NCBI GenBank assembly: GCA_017550145.1
Contig: JAFZQG010000004.1
Coordinates: 124,001-188,000 of the forward strand
Length of the DNA stretch: 64,000 nucleotides
Origin: Erysipelotrichaceae bacterium
Lineage (GTDB): Bacteria > Bacillota_I > Bacilli_A > Erysipelotrichales > Erysipelotrichaceae
Direction: 5' to 3'
Shown: in pieces, positions 7,468 to 17,753 of the stretch
Position numbering within the stretch: position 1 is the first letter of the stretch
Layout: every line of letters begins with the position of its first letter
The notes under the pieces: model-generated
What the model was told of the DNA's origin: nothing
The model's database searches: none
The model's input: the letters and a program-made list of their open reading frames with translations, nothing else
Made by a program: the position numbers and the translations under genes

Positions 7468-7940
7468 TTGTGTTTCACGTGAAACCTGAACAGCAGGTAG
7501 ATCGCATCAAACACATTCAGGACAAACGCAAACGGCAGGATCAGATGTACAACGCCCAGGTTTTTCAGGCGGGCGTAGCCGAATCCGTAGAAAGCGTTGG
7601 ATAACAATACAAATCCACCGATCGTCGTACTGATTATGATTGCCATACTGGCGGCTTCCGGATCTTCTGATGCCGAACCTAAAAACATAAAGAATACAAA
7701 CAGCAGCAGATAGAAGGGGATTAGACCGAAAACGGTGATCTTGATCGCTCTCCAGAGATCATCCTCGTTTTTCTCCGTATATAAACGGAAGGCATTACCG
7801 ACATTGATGGCTGCGTTGGCTAGAAACAGGATTACCGGCAGCATTGCGCCGGTATCGATACCCAAGCCGAAAACCACTATGATTATTCCATATAATACGA
7901 GCCAGTTGAGATAAGGTGTGTATTTATTCAAAAATTTCAT
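7464..7940 (-). CDS. Four-helix membrane protein of unknown function with parS in its 3' end
   Basis: 158 residues, about four hydrophobic segments ('LNWLVLYGIIIVVFGLGI', 'MLPVILFLANAAINVGNAF', 'IKITVFGLIPFYLLLFVFFMF', 'AIIISTTIGGFVLLSNAFYG') and a fifth amphipathic one. I do not recognise a family. The last codons, encoding FHVKHN, are largely a parS site, so the protein C-terminus is dictated by a chromosome-segregation element. Its start overlaps the HAD gene end by 17 bases, indicating translational coupling. Confidence 0.7.
   Translation of the reverse strand: MKFLNKYTPYLNWLVLYGIIIVVFGLGIDTGAMLPVILFLANAAINVGNAFRLYTEKNEDDLWRAIKITVFGLIPFYLLLFVFFMFLGSASEDPEAASMAIIISTTIGGFVLLSNAFYGFGYARLKNLGVVHLILPFAFVLNVFDAIYLLFRFHVKHN
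7471..7486. other. parS: parS site 1 (ParB/Spo0J binding), one mismatch
   Basis: TGTTTCACGTGAAACC, 15 of 16 bases matching the consensus parS of Bacillota (TGTTTCACGTGAAACA). It lies inside the 3' end of a membrane-protein gene, about 12 kb from oriC, where parS sites are expected. Confidence 0.88.
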
Positions 7941-8589
7941 AATTCAGTTCCGTAAAATCATTTATTACCTGTTTTATCTGTGGAAGATCAGGTGTATCTT
8001 CTTTCTTTATTGCTACAAGGTATTCACATCCGGCTTCGATAGCCTGAACGATTGAATTAGGTGAATCTTCAAAGATCAGACATTTATTCACTTCGGTTCC
8101 GATTCTTTGAGCTGAAGCTTTATACATATCGGTTTTATCTTTAAATCCTTCATCATAAGCGACCTTGTTCCGATCAAACCATCTTTCCAGATTTAATAAA
8201 CGGAAATAGAAATCGACATTGGTTTCAAGTGAAGCAGTGCTCATATTGATGGGAATCTGTCTTTCCTTAAGATAATCAAGCAGTTCCTCGGCTCCCGGAG
8301 CCATCTTGTTTCTGCCTTGAGCCAGACAGTATTTCTGATAATATTCCGTTTCTTTTCTGTTGCACCAGTAAATGATCTTGTCTTCTTCTCTTGGCATATT
8401 CAGGATGTCGAAGATCTTTTCGACAAAAGCCTGATTCTTGGTGCCTTTATATTCTTTATATAATTCAGGGAAATTGATGGTTCCTCCTGAAATTTCATCA
8501 ATCGTCTGATGCCAGGCCCATTCATTGATATCCGCATCAAAGAAGAGGGTGCCGTTATAATCAAACAGGATGGCGTCAAAATGTTTCAC
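7924..8589 (-). CDS. HAD superfamily hydrolase with a start codon inside parS
   Basis: 221-residue HAD-type phosphatase of the beta-phosphoglucomutase-like (cap I) class. Motif I is 'LFDYNGTLFF', with Asn where the second Asp usually stands; motif II 'INMSTASLE'; motif III Lys in 'VAYDEGFKDK'; motif IV 'LIFEDSPNSIVQAIEAG'. Substrate unknown. The start is taken as GTG at 8589 because AAAGGAG lies eight bases upstream; this GTG is the centre of a perfect parS site. A longer in-frame form reaching 8649 would start inside a third parS and has no ribosome site. Confidence 0.8.
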   Translation of the reverse strand: MKHFDAILFDYNGTLFFDADINEWAWHQTIDEISGGTINFPELYKEYKGTKNQAFVEKIFDILNMPREEDKIIYWCNRKETEYYQKYCLAQGRNKMAPGAEELLDYLKERQIPINMSTASLETNVDFYFRLLNLERWFDRNKVAYDEGFKDKTDMYKASAQRIGTEVNKCLIFEDSPNSIVQAIEAGCEYLVAIKKEDTPDLPQIKQVINDFTELNYEIFE

Positions 8590-8597
8590 GTGAAACA
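8582..8597. other. parS: parS site 2 (perfect), overlapping the HAD gene start codon
   Basis: TGTTTCACGTGAAACA, a perfect 16-bp palindrome identical to the Bacillus parS consensus. It contains the GTG start codon of the HAD gene, and the ribosome site adjoins it, so ParB binding could touch transcription of that gene. Confidence 0.95.
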
Positions 8598-8632
8598 CTC
8601 CTTTCTGTCGTACCACCATTATATAAAAAGAT

Positions 8633-8648
8633 TGTTTCACGTGAAACA
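8633..8648. other. parS: parS site 3 (perfect), upstream of the HAD gene
   Basis: A second perfect TGTTTCACGTGAAACA, 51 bases from site 2, between serS and the HAD gene. Three parS sites within 1.2 kb make a strong ParB loading zone. Confidence 0.95.
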
Positions 8649-8660
8649 ATCTTAATTACT

Positions 8661-9944
8661 TTATTTCTTAACGATCTTTTTCTGACCGCCCAGATACGGC
8701 TGTAATGCTTCAGGGATATCAACCGATCCGTCTTCGTTGTAGTTGTTCTCCAGGAAAGCTATCAGCATTCTCGGTGGAGCGACTACTGTATTATTCAGAG
8801 TGTGAGGTAAGTAGTTGCCGTTTTCGCCTTTGACTCTGATCTTTAATCTTCTTGATTGTGCATCGCCGAGGTTAGAGCACGAACATACCTCGAAGTATTT
8901 CTGTTGTCTTGGTGACCACGCTTCAACATCACAGGATTTAACCTTCAGATCAGCCAGGTCGCCTGAGCAGCACTCAAGTGTTCTTACCGGAATGTTCAGT
9001 GACAGGAACAGATCAACGGACAGCTTCCACATCTTGTTGTACCAGTCCATGGATTCTTCCGGTTTGCAGATGACGATCATTTCCTGCTTTTCAAACTGGT
9101 GGATACGGTAGACGCCGCGTTCCTCAATGCCGTGTGCACCGACTTCCTTACGGAAACAAGGCGAGTAGGAGGTGAGGGTCATCGGCAGTTTTGCTTCGTC
9201 ATTGATCGTGTCGATGAAACGGCCGATCATGGAGTGCTCTGATGTACCGATCAGATAAAGGTCTTCACCTTCGATCTTGTACATCATATTTTCCATTTCC
9301 TTGAAGGACATAACGCCTGTAACAACTTCTGATCTAATCATGAATGGCGGTACGCAATAGGTGAATCCTTTGCTTACCATGTAGTCACGGGCATAAGCCA
9401 GGATCGCTGAATGAAGTCTGGCGATATCGCCGGTCAGATAATAGAAGCCGTTGCCTGAAGTCTTGCGGGCTGAATCAAGATCGATGCCATCAAAACTTTC
9501 CATGATGTCGGTGTGATAAGGGATCTCATAATCAAAAGTTCTCTTGGTACCGAACTGTTCGATCTCAACGTTTTCCGAATCGTCTTTACCGATCGGTACA
9601 GAGTCATCGATGATGTTTGGGATCACCAGCATCTTTTCTCTGATCTGTGCTTCGAGTTCCGGTTCTTTGAGTTCGCATGCTTCGATCTCATCACCGATCT
9701 TCTTGACGTCGGCTTTGACCTGTTCGGCTTCCTCTTTCTTTCCTTGAGACATCAGGGCACCGATCTGCTTGGATGCGCTGTTGCGCTGACTTCTTAATTC
9801 ATCGGCTTTGGTACGAAGGGCACGATACTCTTCATCGAGCGCTTTCACTTCATCCACGAGTACCAGTTTCTCGTCCTGGAATTTCTTACGGATGTTTTCT
9901 TTGACAAGTTCAGGGTTTTCTCTAATCAGTTTAATGTCAATCAT
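8661..9944 (-). CDS. serS: Seryl-tRNA synthetase
   Basis: Class II synthetase charging tRNA-Ser. 427 residues. The N-terminal long antiparallel coiled coil (about 30-105, 'VDEVKALDEEYRALRTKADEL' region) precedes the catalytic core with motif 2 'PCFRKEVGAHG' and its 'GVYRIHQFEKQEM' extension, and motif 3 near 'NGNYLPHTLNNT'. The ATG at 9944 has GGAGG five to six bases upstream; the in-frame GTG twelve bases earlier overlaps that site. Expression is governed by the T-box leader upstream. Confidence 0.97.
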   Translation of the reverse strand: MIDIKLIRENPELVKENIRKKFQDEKLVLVDEVKALDEEYRALRTKADELRSQRNSASKQIGALMSQGKKEEAEQVKADVKKIGDEIEACELKEPELEAQIREKMLVIPNIIDDSVPIGKDDSENVEIEQFGTKRTFDYEIPYHTDIMESFDGIDLDSARKTSGNGFYYLTGDIARLHSAILAYARDYMVSKGFTYCVPPFMIRSEVVTGVMSFKEMENMMYKIEGEDLYLIGTSEHSMIGRFIDTINDEAKLPMTLTSYSPCFRKEVGAHGIEERGVYRIHQFEKQEMIVICKPEESMDWYNKMWKLSVDLFLSLNIPVRTLECCSGDLADLKVKSCDVEAWSPRQQKYFEVCSCSNLGDAQSRRLKIRVKGENGNYLPHTLNNTVVAPPRMLIAFLENNYNEDGSVDIPEALQPYLGGQKKIVKK

Positions 9945-9956
9945 ATAGTCCTCCAC

Positions 9957-10146
9957 AAAAATAAAAAGGTGATAGACAAGGGCGCTTCTTGCGCGGTACC
10001 ACCTTTATTTCTAACTCTCTCCTTTAACGCAGGATTACGTGTCTGATTGGGACATCCTCAAAGGTAGATTCAACGGCACATCGCTGACAGGTTCCACCAA
10101 GCCCCGTCTCTCTTGAAGTTCTGTATCCGTCTACTGGTCCTTTGCT
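9957..10146 (-). promoter_or_regulatory. T-box leader of serS, apparent specifier UCU
   Basis: On the minus strand the T-box sequence AGGTGGTACCGCGC (about 9991-10004) is followed by a terminator stem whose 3' arm ends CACCTTTTT (about 9963-9970). Stem I shows AGTAGA (10130-10135) and, on the opposite side, GAA followed by TCT then A (10065-10071): the usual S-turn arrangement with a serine codon as specifier. Uncharged tRNA-Ser should stabilise the antiterminator and switch serS on. Confidence 0.92.
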
Positions 10147-10216
10147 TTATATAAAGAATAATATCACAAATAATAATTATTTAAAGTATAAACCTGATTA
10201 TTACCCAGGCAATTTA

Positions 10217-10753
10217 TTACTTTACTTCTTCAAATGCTTCGACTAATTTTCTCTTATATACTTTGTTACCGACTTTTACCAGATCCTCGCCACAGACGTT
10301 GTTGAAGGTAGCCAGTACTTCTTTGCCGTTGATGTTGTGAAGACGTGATTTAAAGATGTAGTCTTCCCAGCGCGCAAAACCATATACTTCGTTTTTTGTG
10401 AACGTGAGTCTGCCCCAAGGTTTGCCGTAAACGGTACGTCCGCTTTTTCTTCTTAAGGCCCAGTCACAGTCATCGACACCGATGCCCCAGTGATTGCTGC
10501 CGCGGACAACGCCTTTCTTCGAGTACCAGTACCTGCTGCCACTGTCTGATACAAACGACGGTTTGCCTTTCGGTAAAGTGGTCTCGTCATATATGACAAG
10601 CGTATTCACGAAGAAGTTGAATTCGTCCGCAACGCCGTCCTGCAGATCACCGTAAAATTCTTTAGCGGTTTTAAAATACTCTGCTGACTTCTCGTGATTT
10701 ATATCGTTGGGGTTTTTCTTTTTAAATAATTCAATTAGTTTTTTCTGATCCAT
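10217..10753 (-). CDS. Hypothetical cytoplasmic protein
   Basis: I do not recognise this 178-residue protein. It has no signal or membrane segment. The N-terminal 60 residues look helical and charged; the centre carries an aromatic, Gly/Asp-rich patch 'RGSNHWGIGVDDCDWALRR' followed by 'TVYGKPWGRLTF' and 'YGFARWEDYIFK', suggesting a beta-rich fold. GAGGAG lies before the ATG, supporting translation. It stands alone between the gyrA terminator and the serS leader. Confidence 0.65.
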   Translation of the reverse strand: MDQKKLIELFKKKNPNDINHEKSAEYFKTAKEFYGDLQDGVADEFNFFVNTLVIYDETTLPKGKPSFVSDSGSRYWYSKKGVVRGSNHWGIGVDDCDWALRRKSGRTVYGKPWGRLTFTKNEVYGFARWEDYIFKSRLHNINGKEVLATFNNVCGEDLVKVGNKVYKRKLVEAFEEVK

Positions 10754-10809
10754 AATATATCTCCTCTGATTGAAATTTAATTATATAGCTTTTAGAAAAA
10801 TTGTAAACG

Positions 10810-10833
10810 AAAAGGAGAAATTATTCTCCTTTT
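10810..10833 (-). terminator. Intrinsic terminator overlapping the gyrA stop codon
   Basis: AAAAGGAGAA / TTCTCCTTTT, a 10-bp perfect stem with a four-base loop. On the minus strand the 5' arm is formed by the last codons of gyrA (EKGE) and the stop lies in the loop. Confidence 0.65.
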
Positions 10834-13289
10834 TCTTCGTCTTCGTTGTCGTGAGCCATCAGGCTTACGGCTGATACGACAGTACCCTCTTGCGGCTTGA
10901 TCAGTCTGACACCCTGGGTAGCACGACCCATGGTCGAAACTTTCTCCAGGTGGATCCTGATGATGATTCCGTCGTTGGTCATGATCAGACAGTCCTCGTC
11001 ACCGTTGACAGCTTTGAGGGCTACCAGGTCGCCGTTCTTCTCGTTGATGTTGATGGTCTTGACGCCCTTCGCACCACGGGAAGTCAGACGATATTCTTCG
11101 ACCGGTGTCTGTTTGCCATAACCGTTCTTGGAGACGACCAGGATCTTGGAACCTTCCGCATCGGTACACATACCGATTACTTCCGAGTCATCGACATTCA
11201 TGCCTTTGACACCGGATGCGTTTCTGCCCATGGCTCTGACGCCTCTTTCATCGAAGCGTACAGCTTTACCGTTGGCGGCACCGATGATGATCTGGGAATC
11301 ACCCAAGGTCGGTCTGACCGCTACAAGCTCATCATCTTCTTTGAGGGAGATGGCGATCTTGCCGTTCTGTCTGATGGATTCAAATTCAGATGCCGGTACT
11401 CTCTTGCACAGACCGTTCTTCGTAACAAAGAACAGATAGCCTTTGATCTCCCATTCGCGGTTGATCGGAACGAGTGCCCTTACCTTTTCATCCTTATCAA
11501 TGTTGATGATGTTGATGACCGGAATGCCTTTGGCGTTCCTTGAAGCTTCCGGAATATTGAAGCCTCTGATTCTGTAGACCTTGCCCTTGTTGGTGAAGAT
11601 CAGCAGATAGTCGTGAGTGGACATCGTGATGTTCTGATCGACGACATCGTCTTCGTTAAGGCTCATACCTTTGACACCACGACCGCCACGGTTCTGTAAG
11701 CGGTAGGTATCGATCGGTAAGCGTTTCACATATCCGTTGTTACTTAAGGAGATAATGACGTCTTCTACCGGGATCAGATCTTCGTCTTCCATTGAGATAT
11801 CACCTTCGATAATTTCGGTTCTACGCTTATCGCCATACTTGTCTTTGATGGCAGTCAGTTCATCTTTGATGATCTGAATGACTCTTGAATGATTAGCCAA
11901 TATATCTTTGAGATCCTTGATCTCTTCATAAAGTTCCTTGAGTTCGGTGAGGATCTTTTCTCTGGACAGACCTGTCAGTCTTCTTAACTGCATATCCAGG
12001 ATCGCTTTACCCTGAATATCATCGATTCCGAATTCCGCATTCAGTTTATTTAATGCTTCGTCGTCATCGGCTGAGCTCTTGATGATCTCAACAACTCTAT
12101 CGATGTTATCTAAGGCGATCTTCAATCCTTCCAACAGATGAGCGCGTTTTTCGTCTTCGTTGAGGTCGAACTGCGTTCTTCTTCTGATGACCGAGATCTG
12201 ATGATCGATGTAGCAGTTGATGATTTCTTTTAACGATAGCAGCATCGGTTTGTTATCGACTAAGACGTTGTTGTTGATACCGAAGGAAGCCTGAACCGGT
12301 GTTAATTTATACAACTGATTCAAGACGACTTCCGGCTGAACATCTTTCTTGAGTTCGATTTCTATTCTGATGCCGTTACGGTCGTTGGATAAGTCTTTCA
12401 GTTCGGAGATACCGTCAATGATCTTTTCCTTGGCCAGCTGATGGATCTTTTCAAACATCACCAGTTTGTTTACCAGATAAGGGATCTCCTTGATGATGAT
12501 CTTATGCTTGCCCTGATGCATATCTTCCACATCGACCTTGGATCTGATGATGATAGATCCCCTGCCGGTTTCATAAGCCTGACGGATACCGGATCTGCCG
12601 ACGATGTAACCGCCGGTCGGAAAGTCCGGACCAGGGATCTTTTCCATCAGTTCAACCGTGGAGATATCCGGGTTGTCGATGACAGCGATGATACCATCGA
12701 TCGTTTCACCCAGGTTGTGGGTAGGCATGTTGGTAGCCATACCGACCGCAATACCCATCGATCCGTTGACCAGAAGGTTTGGGAATCTTGAAGGCAAGGC
12801 AACCGGCTCACGGTGTCTGGCATCGTAGTTATCACGCCAGTCGACCGTTTCCTTTTTAATATCCTGTAATAATTCCAGGGAAATTTTAGACATACGGGCT
12901 TCCGTATAACGCATAGCGGCTGCCCCATCACCATCGAGTGATCCGAAGTTTCCGTGACCGTCAACCAGCGGATAACGGTAAGAGAACGGCTGAGCCATAC
13001 GGACCATCGTATCATAGATCGCGGTATCGCCGTGCGGATGGTATTTACCCATGACTTCACCGACGATGTTGGCAGACTTGACGTGCGGTTTATCAGGCAG
13101 GAAGCCGGCATCATACATCGCCCAGAGCACCCTTCTGTGGACCGGTTTCATACCGTCTCTGACATCCGGTAAGGCTCTGTCGATAATTACGGACATTGAA
13201 TAGCTGAGGAAGTCTTCTCTCATTTCCGAGGAAATGTTGACTTCTTTCATGTTACCATGATTGAAAAATCTGTTATCTAATTCTTCCAT
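10821..13289 (-). CDS. gyrA: DNA gyrase subunit A
   Basis: Breakage-reunion subunit of gyrase, 822 residues. The catalytic Tyr128 is in '[12 protein letters not shown]'; the quinolone-determining region reads '[20 protein letters not shown]', with Thr89 where many species have Ser; the gyrase-specific GyrA-box is '[10 protein letters not shown]'. The C-terminal beta-pinwheel blades follow with repeated Ala-Lys-Gly patterns. GGAGG sits before the ATG, 12 bases after gyrB, so the two subunits are co-translated. Confidence 0.98.
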   Translation of the reverse strand: MEELDNRFFNHGNMKEVNISSEMREDFLSYSMSVIIDRALPDVRDGMKPVHRRVLWAMYDAGFLPDKPHVKSANIVGEVMGKYHPHGDTAIYDTMVRMAQPFSYRYPLVDGHGNFGSLDGDGAAAMRYTEARMSKISLELLQDIKKETVDWRDNYDARHREPVALPSRFPNLLVNGSMGIAVGMATNMPTHNLGETIDGIIAVIDNPDISTVELMEKIPGPDFPTGGYIVGRSGIRQAYETGRGSIIIRSKVDVEDMHQGKHKIIIKEIPYLVNKLVMFEKIHQLAKEKIIDGISELKDLSNDRNGIRIEIELKKDVQPEVVLNQLYKLTPVQASFGINNNVLVDNKPMLLSLKEIINCYIDHQISVIRRRTQFDLNEDEKRAHLLEGLKIALDNIDRVVEIIKSSADDDEALNKLNAEFGIDDIQGKAILDMQLRRLTGLSREKILTELKELYEEIKDLKDILANHSRVIQIIKDELTAIKDKYGDKRRTEIIEGDISMEDEDLIPVEDVIISLSNNGYVKRLPIDTYRLQNRGGRGVKGMSLNEDDVVDQNITMSTHDYLLIFTNKGKVYRIRGFNIPEASRNAKGIPVINIINIDKDEKVRALVPINREWEIKGYLFFVTKNGLCKRVPASEFESIRQNGKIAISLKEDDELVAVRPTLGDSQIIIGAANGKAVRFDERGVRAMGRNASGVKGMNVDDSEVIGMCTDAEGSKILVVSKNGYGKQTPVEEYRLTSRGAKGVKTININEKNGDLVALKAVNGDEDCLIMTNDGIIIRIHLEKVSTMGRATQGVRLIKPQEGTVVSAVSLMAHDNEDEEKGE

Positions 13290-13300
13290 GATCGACCTCC

Positions 13301-15244
13301 TTATACATCAAGGTTCTTGACGAAGTGGGCATTTTCAACGATGAAGTTCTTACGCGGTTCAACTTCATCACCCATCAGCATCGAGAACACGGAATCCGCA
13401 TCAATCGCATCTTTGATCGTTACGCGTTTGAGTGTACGATGTTCCGGATCAAGGGTTGTTTCCCACAACTGGCTCGGATCCATTTCACCGAGACCTTTGT
13501 ATCGCTGAACATCATACTTCTCATCGCCGAAGTCACGTTTTGCCAGTTCCAGTTCTTCGTCAGAGTAACAGTATCTTAATGTCTTCTGACCTTTAAACAG
13601 TTTATAGAGAGGCGGCATTGCAATATAGACATATCCGCCTTCAATCAACGGTTTGAAATAACGGTAGAGGAATGTCAGCATCAATGTGGAAATGTGCTGA
13701 CCATCGACATCCGCATCGGTCATGATGACGATCTTGTGATATCTGAGTTTACTGATATCGATCTCATCACCGAAACCGCAGCCGAACGCCTGAATCATCA
13801 TTCTGATTTCGGCGTTATCAAATATTTTATGCATTCTCGCTTTTTCAACATTCAGGATCTTTCCTCTTAATGGCAAGACGGCCTGGAAGTTGGAGTCTCT
13901 GCCCTGCTGAGCCGAACCGCCGGCGGAATTACCCTCGACGATATAGATCTCACAGATGGAGGCGTCTCTTGAAGCACAGTCTTTTAATTTGGTCGGAAGG
14001 TTACCGGAACCGAAGTCATCTTTTCTTCTGACATTCTCTCTGGCCTTCTGGGCAGCCAGTCTGGCTTCGGAAGCTGACTTGGCTTTTTCGATAATGATCT
14101 TGGCGACATCCGGATTTTCCAACAGATATCTCTTTAAGAAATCACCGAAGATCTTATTAACTACCGGTTTGACTTCCGCATTACCCAGCTTACCTTTGGT
14201 CTGTCCTTCATACTGAGGGTCAGGATGCTTAACGGAAATGATAGCCGTCAGACCCTCCTTGAGGTCGTCGTTGGTTAAATTCGGTTCATCTTTCTTAATG
14301 AAGTTGTTATCTTTGGCGTAGGCATTTATGACTCTGGACAAAGTCTGTCTAAAACCATCCAGATGCATACCGCCATCAGGTGTAAAGATGTTGTTACAGA
14401 AAGAATAGACTTTCTCGGAATATGAGGTGTTGTACTGTAAGGATACTTCGACTGCGATCGAACTTTCCTTATCCATGCCATCGCAGTATAAGACATCTTC
14501 AAACAGACGGCTTTCATTCGCATCCAGGAATTCAACATATTCTCTGATACCACCTTCGTAACAGAATGTATGCGTACCTTTTAATTCATCATCCTTGTCC
14601 CAGTTGAAAGTCAGTCTGATTCCTTTATTTAAGAAGGCCATCTGTCTGATGCGGTCAAACAGGGTCTTATAGTCATAGATCGTTCCTTCTTTAAAGATTT
14701 CCGGGTCGGCTTTGAATCTGACGATCGAACCGGTGTCCTTTGGATCGCAGGTACCGATTTCCTTTAACGGTTCATCAACCTTGCCACCGTCTTTGAATCT
14801 GATAAAGAATACTTTTCCATCTTTGTGGATCGTAACTTCGAGCCATTCCGATAAGGCATTAACGACAGAGGCACCGACACCATGTAGACCGCCGGATACC
14901 TTATAGGCTCCACCACCGAACTTACCGCCCGCATGAAGCACGGTAAAAATCGTTTCAACCGTAGAGACACCTGTCTTCGGATGAATCTCGGTAGGCATAC
15001 CACGGCCGTCATCCGTAACGGTAACGATATCATTGTTATCAACACTCACATCGATCTTGGTCGCATAACCGGCCAGAGCTTCATCGACAGAGTTATCGAT
15101 TATTTCCCAAACCAAGTGATGTAAACCGGTAGAAGAAGTCGTACCGATATACATACCGGGTCTTTTTCTGACAGCTTCCAGTCCTTCCAGTACCTGTATA
15201 TCTTCAGAAGTATAATTGTCGTGTTTAATACTTGTGTTAGACAT
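13301..15244 (-). CDS. gyrB: DNA gyrase subunit B
   Basis: ATPase subunit of gyrase, 647 residues. GHKL ATP-site motifs '[13 protein letters not shown]', 'DDGRGMP' and '[14 protein letters not shown]' are followed by the transducer domain and the Toprim domain with '[15 protein letters not shown]' and '[11 protein letters not shown]'. The C-terminus '[17 protein letters not shown]' is canonical. The ATG overlaps recF by eight bases with its GGAGG inside the recF end. Confidence 0.98.
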   Translation of the reverse strand: MSNTSIKHDNYTSEDIQVLEGLEAVRKRPGMYIGTTSSTGLHHLVWEIIDNSVDEALAGYATKIDVSVDNNDIVTVTDDGRGMPTEIHPKTGVSTVETIFTVLHAGGKFGGGAYKVSGGLHGVGASVVNALSEWLEVTIHKDGKVFFIRFKDGGKVDEPLKEIGTCDPKDTGSIVRFKADPEIFKEGTIYDYKTLFDRIRQMAFLNKGIRLTFNWDKDDELKGTHTFCYEGGIREYVEFLDANESRLFEDVLYCDGMDKESSIAVEVSLQYNTSYSEKVYSFCNNIFTPDGGMHLDGFRQTLSRVINAYAKDNNFIKKDEPNLTNDDLKEGLTAIISVKHPDPQYEGQTKGKLGNAEVKPVVNKIFGDFLKRYLLENPDVAKIIIEKAKSASEARLAAQKARENVRRKDDFGSGNLPTKLKDCASRDASICEIYIVEGNSAGGSAQQGRDSNFQAVLPLRGKILNVEKARMHKIFDNAEIRMMIQAFGCGFGDEIDISKLRYHKIVIMTDADVDGQHISTLMLTFLYRYFKPLIEGGYVYIAMPPLYKLFKGQKTLRYCYSDEELELAKRDFGDEKYDVQRYKGLGEMDPSQLWETTLDPEHRTLKRVTIKDAIDADSVFSMLMGDEVEPRKNFIVENAHFVKNLDV

Positions 15245-16286
15245 TTAGTTCCTCCTTCAGGGTGATCAGTTTATACGGTTTCTTGATATCGATATCGTTA
15301 ATATCCGTATTGGTTATGATCACCTGTGTGTCACTAGGAATGATATTTAATAATCTTTCCTGATTTTCTTTGTCCAGTTCGGAGAGAATATCATCCAGTA
15401 ACACGATCGGTGTTCTGGATGTCTGACGCTGGACATATCTCATCAGCGCAAATTTGAAGGCGATGAGAATCATACGCTTCTGTCCCTGTGAGGCATAGGC
15501 ATTTATATCATGACCGTCAATCGTGAAACGGTAGTCATCATGATGCGGACCATAGGTGGTGTAGTGATAATAGATGTCTCTTTCCTTGGCCTTCAGTAAT
15601 TCTTCTTTGACATCACCGATTTCCGAACACTTCTTATAAGTAATGACGATATTGGCTTCTTTTCCCGAAATCATCTCATAGATCGGTGAGATATATTCAT
15701 TGATCGTATCAAAGAAATCTTCTCTTTCTTTAACAATGATCCTGATCAGAGGAGCCATGGATTCGTTTATTACATCCAGTAACACTTCATCCAGTTCCAG
15801 TTCTTTCAGTAATCTGTTTTTATCTTTTAAAAGAGAATTGTAGTTGAGTAATGACTGAATATAACTGTTGGAGATCTTACTTAATTCGATATCCAGCAGT
15901 TTTCTTCTTTCACTAGGTGATTGAGTAAATAATTCCAGATCGCTAGGTTTAAAGAGAATGGCATTTATTTTACCGATAAAGGAAGAAGTACGTTTGACGA
16001 GATTATTATTGATATAGAGAGATTTATTCTTTTTATTAATGACTACTTTATATTCGAAGTCATCTGATACAAGATTGATCGTCGCAAAATCAGCTCCGTT
16101 TCTGATCAGATCGGAATCTTCGTTTGTACGATAGGATTTGGTATTGGATACGACGACGATACTTTCCAGTATATTTGTCTTACCTGAACCGTTTTTTCCG
16201 ATAATAATATTAAGATGCGGATCAAATTCCACAAATTTTCGATAATAATTACGATAATCTCTTAATCTTAATGTTCTTATCAACAT
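15237..16286 (-). CDS. recF: DNA replication/repair protein RecF
   Basis: SMC-like ATPase that binds gapped DNA and cooperates with RecR/RecO to load RecA. 349 residues. Walker A 'IIGKNGSGKTNILE', 'FKPSDLELFTQSPSERRKLLD' and the C-terminal Walker B 'VLLDDILSELDKENQ' are clear. The start overlaps the end of the S4-domain gene (ATGTTGA). RecR, its partner, is 11 kb away in the same window. Confidence 0.97.
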   Translation of the reverse strand: MLIRTLRLRDYRNYYRKFVEFDPHLNIIIGKNGSGKTNILESIVVVSNTKSYRTNEDSDLIRNGADFATINLVSDDFEYKVVINKKNKSLYINNNLVKRTSSFIGKINAILFKPSDLELFTQSPSERRKLLDIELSKISNSYIQSLLNYNSLLKDKNRLLKELELDEVLLDVINESMAPLIRIIVKEREDFFDTINEYISPIYEMISGKEANIVITYKKCSEIGDVKEELLKAKERDIYYHYTTYGPHHDDYRFTIDGHDINAYASQGQKRMILIAFKFALMRYVQRQTSRTPIVLLDDILSELDKENQERLLNIIPSDTQVIITNTDINDIDIKKPYKLITLKEELNV

Positions 16287-16495
16287 ATCCTGTAAACCTC
16301 CGTTCCTATTTCAATCACATCATTCCTGTACAGTTTTCTGCCTCTTCTGTTATCTTCTTCCTTATTTATTAATATCTTATTAACTGCCAGAAAAGCCTTG
16401 GCTTCTCCTCCGGAAGAAACTAAATCAGCCAGTTTCAAAAACTTTCCCAGGGTAACATATTCATCTTTTATTTTTATCTCTTTAATAATGGCCAT
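16280..16495 (-). CDS. yaaA: S4-domain RNA-binding protein YaaA
   Basis: 71 residues, almost entirely one S4 domain: 'VTLGKFLKLADLVSSGGEAKAF' with 'KILINKEEDNRRGRKLY', the YaaA signature found between dnaN and recF in Bacillota. Its function there is thought to be RNA or ribosome related. It leads the recF-gyrB-gyrA operon from its own promoter. Confidence 0.92.
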   Translation of the reverse strand: MAIIKEIKIKDEYVTLGKFLKLADLVSSGGEAKAFLAVNKILINKEEDNRRGRKLYRNDVIEIGTEVYRIC

Positions 16496-16505
16496 ATTCT
16501 CTTAG

Positions 16506-16534
16506 ATTATAACATTTTTCGCCTTTATTTTCCA
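16506..16534 (-). promoter_or_regulatory. Promoter of yaaA-recF-gyrB-gyrA
   Basis: Minus strand: TGGAAA (16529-16534), 17 bases, TATAAT (16506-16511), 10 bases upstream of the yaaA start. The -10 is perfect. It lies after the dnaN terminator, so the gyrase operon is independently transcribed. Confidence 0.65.
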
Positions 16535-16578
16535 TTTCAAGCCTGTATCAAAAAGCACGTAATACACCTAATAAAATT

Positions 16579-16605
16579 AAAAATCCGTCTTAAAACGGAT
16601 TTTTT
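16579..16605 (-). terminator. Intrinsic terminator after dnaN
   Basis: AAAAATCCGT / ACGGATTTTT, 10-bp stem with a six-base loop and T runs on both strands. It divides dnaA-dnaN from the yaaA operon. Confidence 0.8.
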
Positions 16606-16631
16606 TGGCTTTATTTTTAATTCAGTCTGTT

Positions 16632-17753
16632 TTAACGGTAGGTTCTGACAGGAGAAATCAGCTGGATCAGGGAATCATCTCCTTCTCTCTTAACTACCAT
16701 CGGCTTTAATTCTCCGGAGAAATTAATAGTTATTTCGTCGGAACCGATCGCTTTGATCGCATCCTGCAGATATTTACCTGAGCAGCTTATTTCTAACGGA
16801 TTTCCTTCATAACTGATGACCTTGATCTCTTCAAATGAAGAAATCATCGACTGATTTGAAGAAGTAAGTTCGATCTTATCGGCATCGATATTCATTTTTA
16901 TCGTATTCTTGCCATCAGATTTAATAAATAATGTACGATCGATAGCTCTGATCATCTCTCTGGAAGAAACTGTCAGTTTCTGGGTAAAACTTGTCGGAAC
17001 AAGTCTTGATGTATCAGGAAATTCATCATCAAGTAATCTGGTATCGATGATCGTATTACCGAAAATAAAGGAAATTTTCTGACTGTCGATAGCGATCGTT
17101 ACTTCTTTTTCTCCGGCAATAGAATGATAGACTTCATTCAGATATTTAGCCGGAACAGTGATATTGAAGTTCAGATCTCTGTCGATATCGATCGTTTTGG
17201 AAGCCAGACGGTATGAGTCAGTCGCATTCGCAAACAGTTTCTTATTCTTGGCGGAAAAATTAACACCGGTCAAGACAGGTCTGGTCTCCTTATCAGAACA
17301 CGCAAAAGCTGTTTCATCGATGATCTGATTGAATAAAGTGGTTTCCAGTTTGAATGGAGCACTATCTCTGACATCAAAACTGATATTAGGATATTCATTG
17401 GCTTCCATACCGTTTACTTTAAATTCGGAATTGCCGCCATAGATCTTAACTAAAGTTCCATCGATCGTTTCGACATTGATAAAATCACTGTCGATCTTTC
17501 TGACGATTTCCAGAATATATCTTGAATCCAATACTATTTCACCCGGTTCATTAATAATTAAGGCATTACTGTCATTATTATTGATTGAAGTTCTGATAGA
17601 AATATTTGAATCGGAAGAAACCAGTACTAAAGAATTCTCGCTTGCGCTGATCTTGATACCTGAAAGTGAAGGCAACGGTGTTGTGGTAGAGATAGCTCTG
17701 GATGAAAGTGATAAGGCATCCAGGAATTCTTTTTTGGAAATTTTGAAATTCAT
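16632..17753 (-). CDS. dnaN: DNA polymerase III sliding clamp (beta subunit)
   Basis: Ring-shaped processivity factor, 373 residues, three clamp domains. 'MNFKISKKEFLDALSLSSRAIS' and 'PLPSLSGIKISA' form the start of domain 1; 'FACSDKETRPVLTGVNFSA' marks domain 2; the C-terminus 'QLISPVRTYR' ends the protein-binding pocket region. AAAGGAG lies eight bases before the ATG. It follows dnaA by 133 bases. Confidence 0.98.
   Translation of the reverse strand: MNFKISKKEFLDALSLSSRAISTTTPLPSLSGIKISASENSLVLVSSDSNISIRTSINNNDSNALIINEPGEIVLDSRYILEIVRKIDSDFINVETIDGTLVKIYGGNSEFKVNGMEANEYPNISFDVRDSAPFKLETTLFNQIIDETAFACSDKETRPVLTGVNFSAKNKKLFANATDSYRLASKTIDIDRDLNFNITVPAKYLNEVYHSIAGEKEVTIAIDSQKISFIFGNTIIDTRLLDDEFPDTSRLVPTSFTQKLTVSSREMIRAIDRTLFIKSDGKNTIKMNIDADKIELTSSNQSMISSFEEIKVISYEGNPLEISCSGKYLQDAIKAIGSDEITINFSGELKPMVVKREGDDSLIQLISPVRTYR

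Noticed and set aside
8590-8649. Longer HAD protein beginning MFHVKQSFY
   Set aside because: It would be encoded by parS site 3 and has no ribosome site; the GTG at 8589 has AAAGGAG at good spacing.
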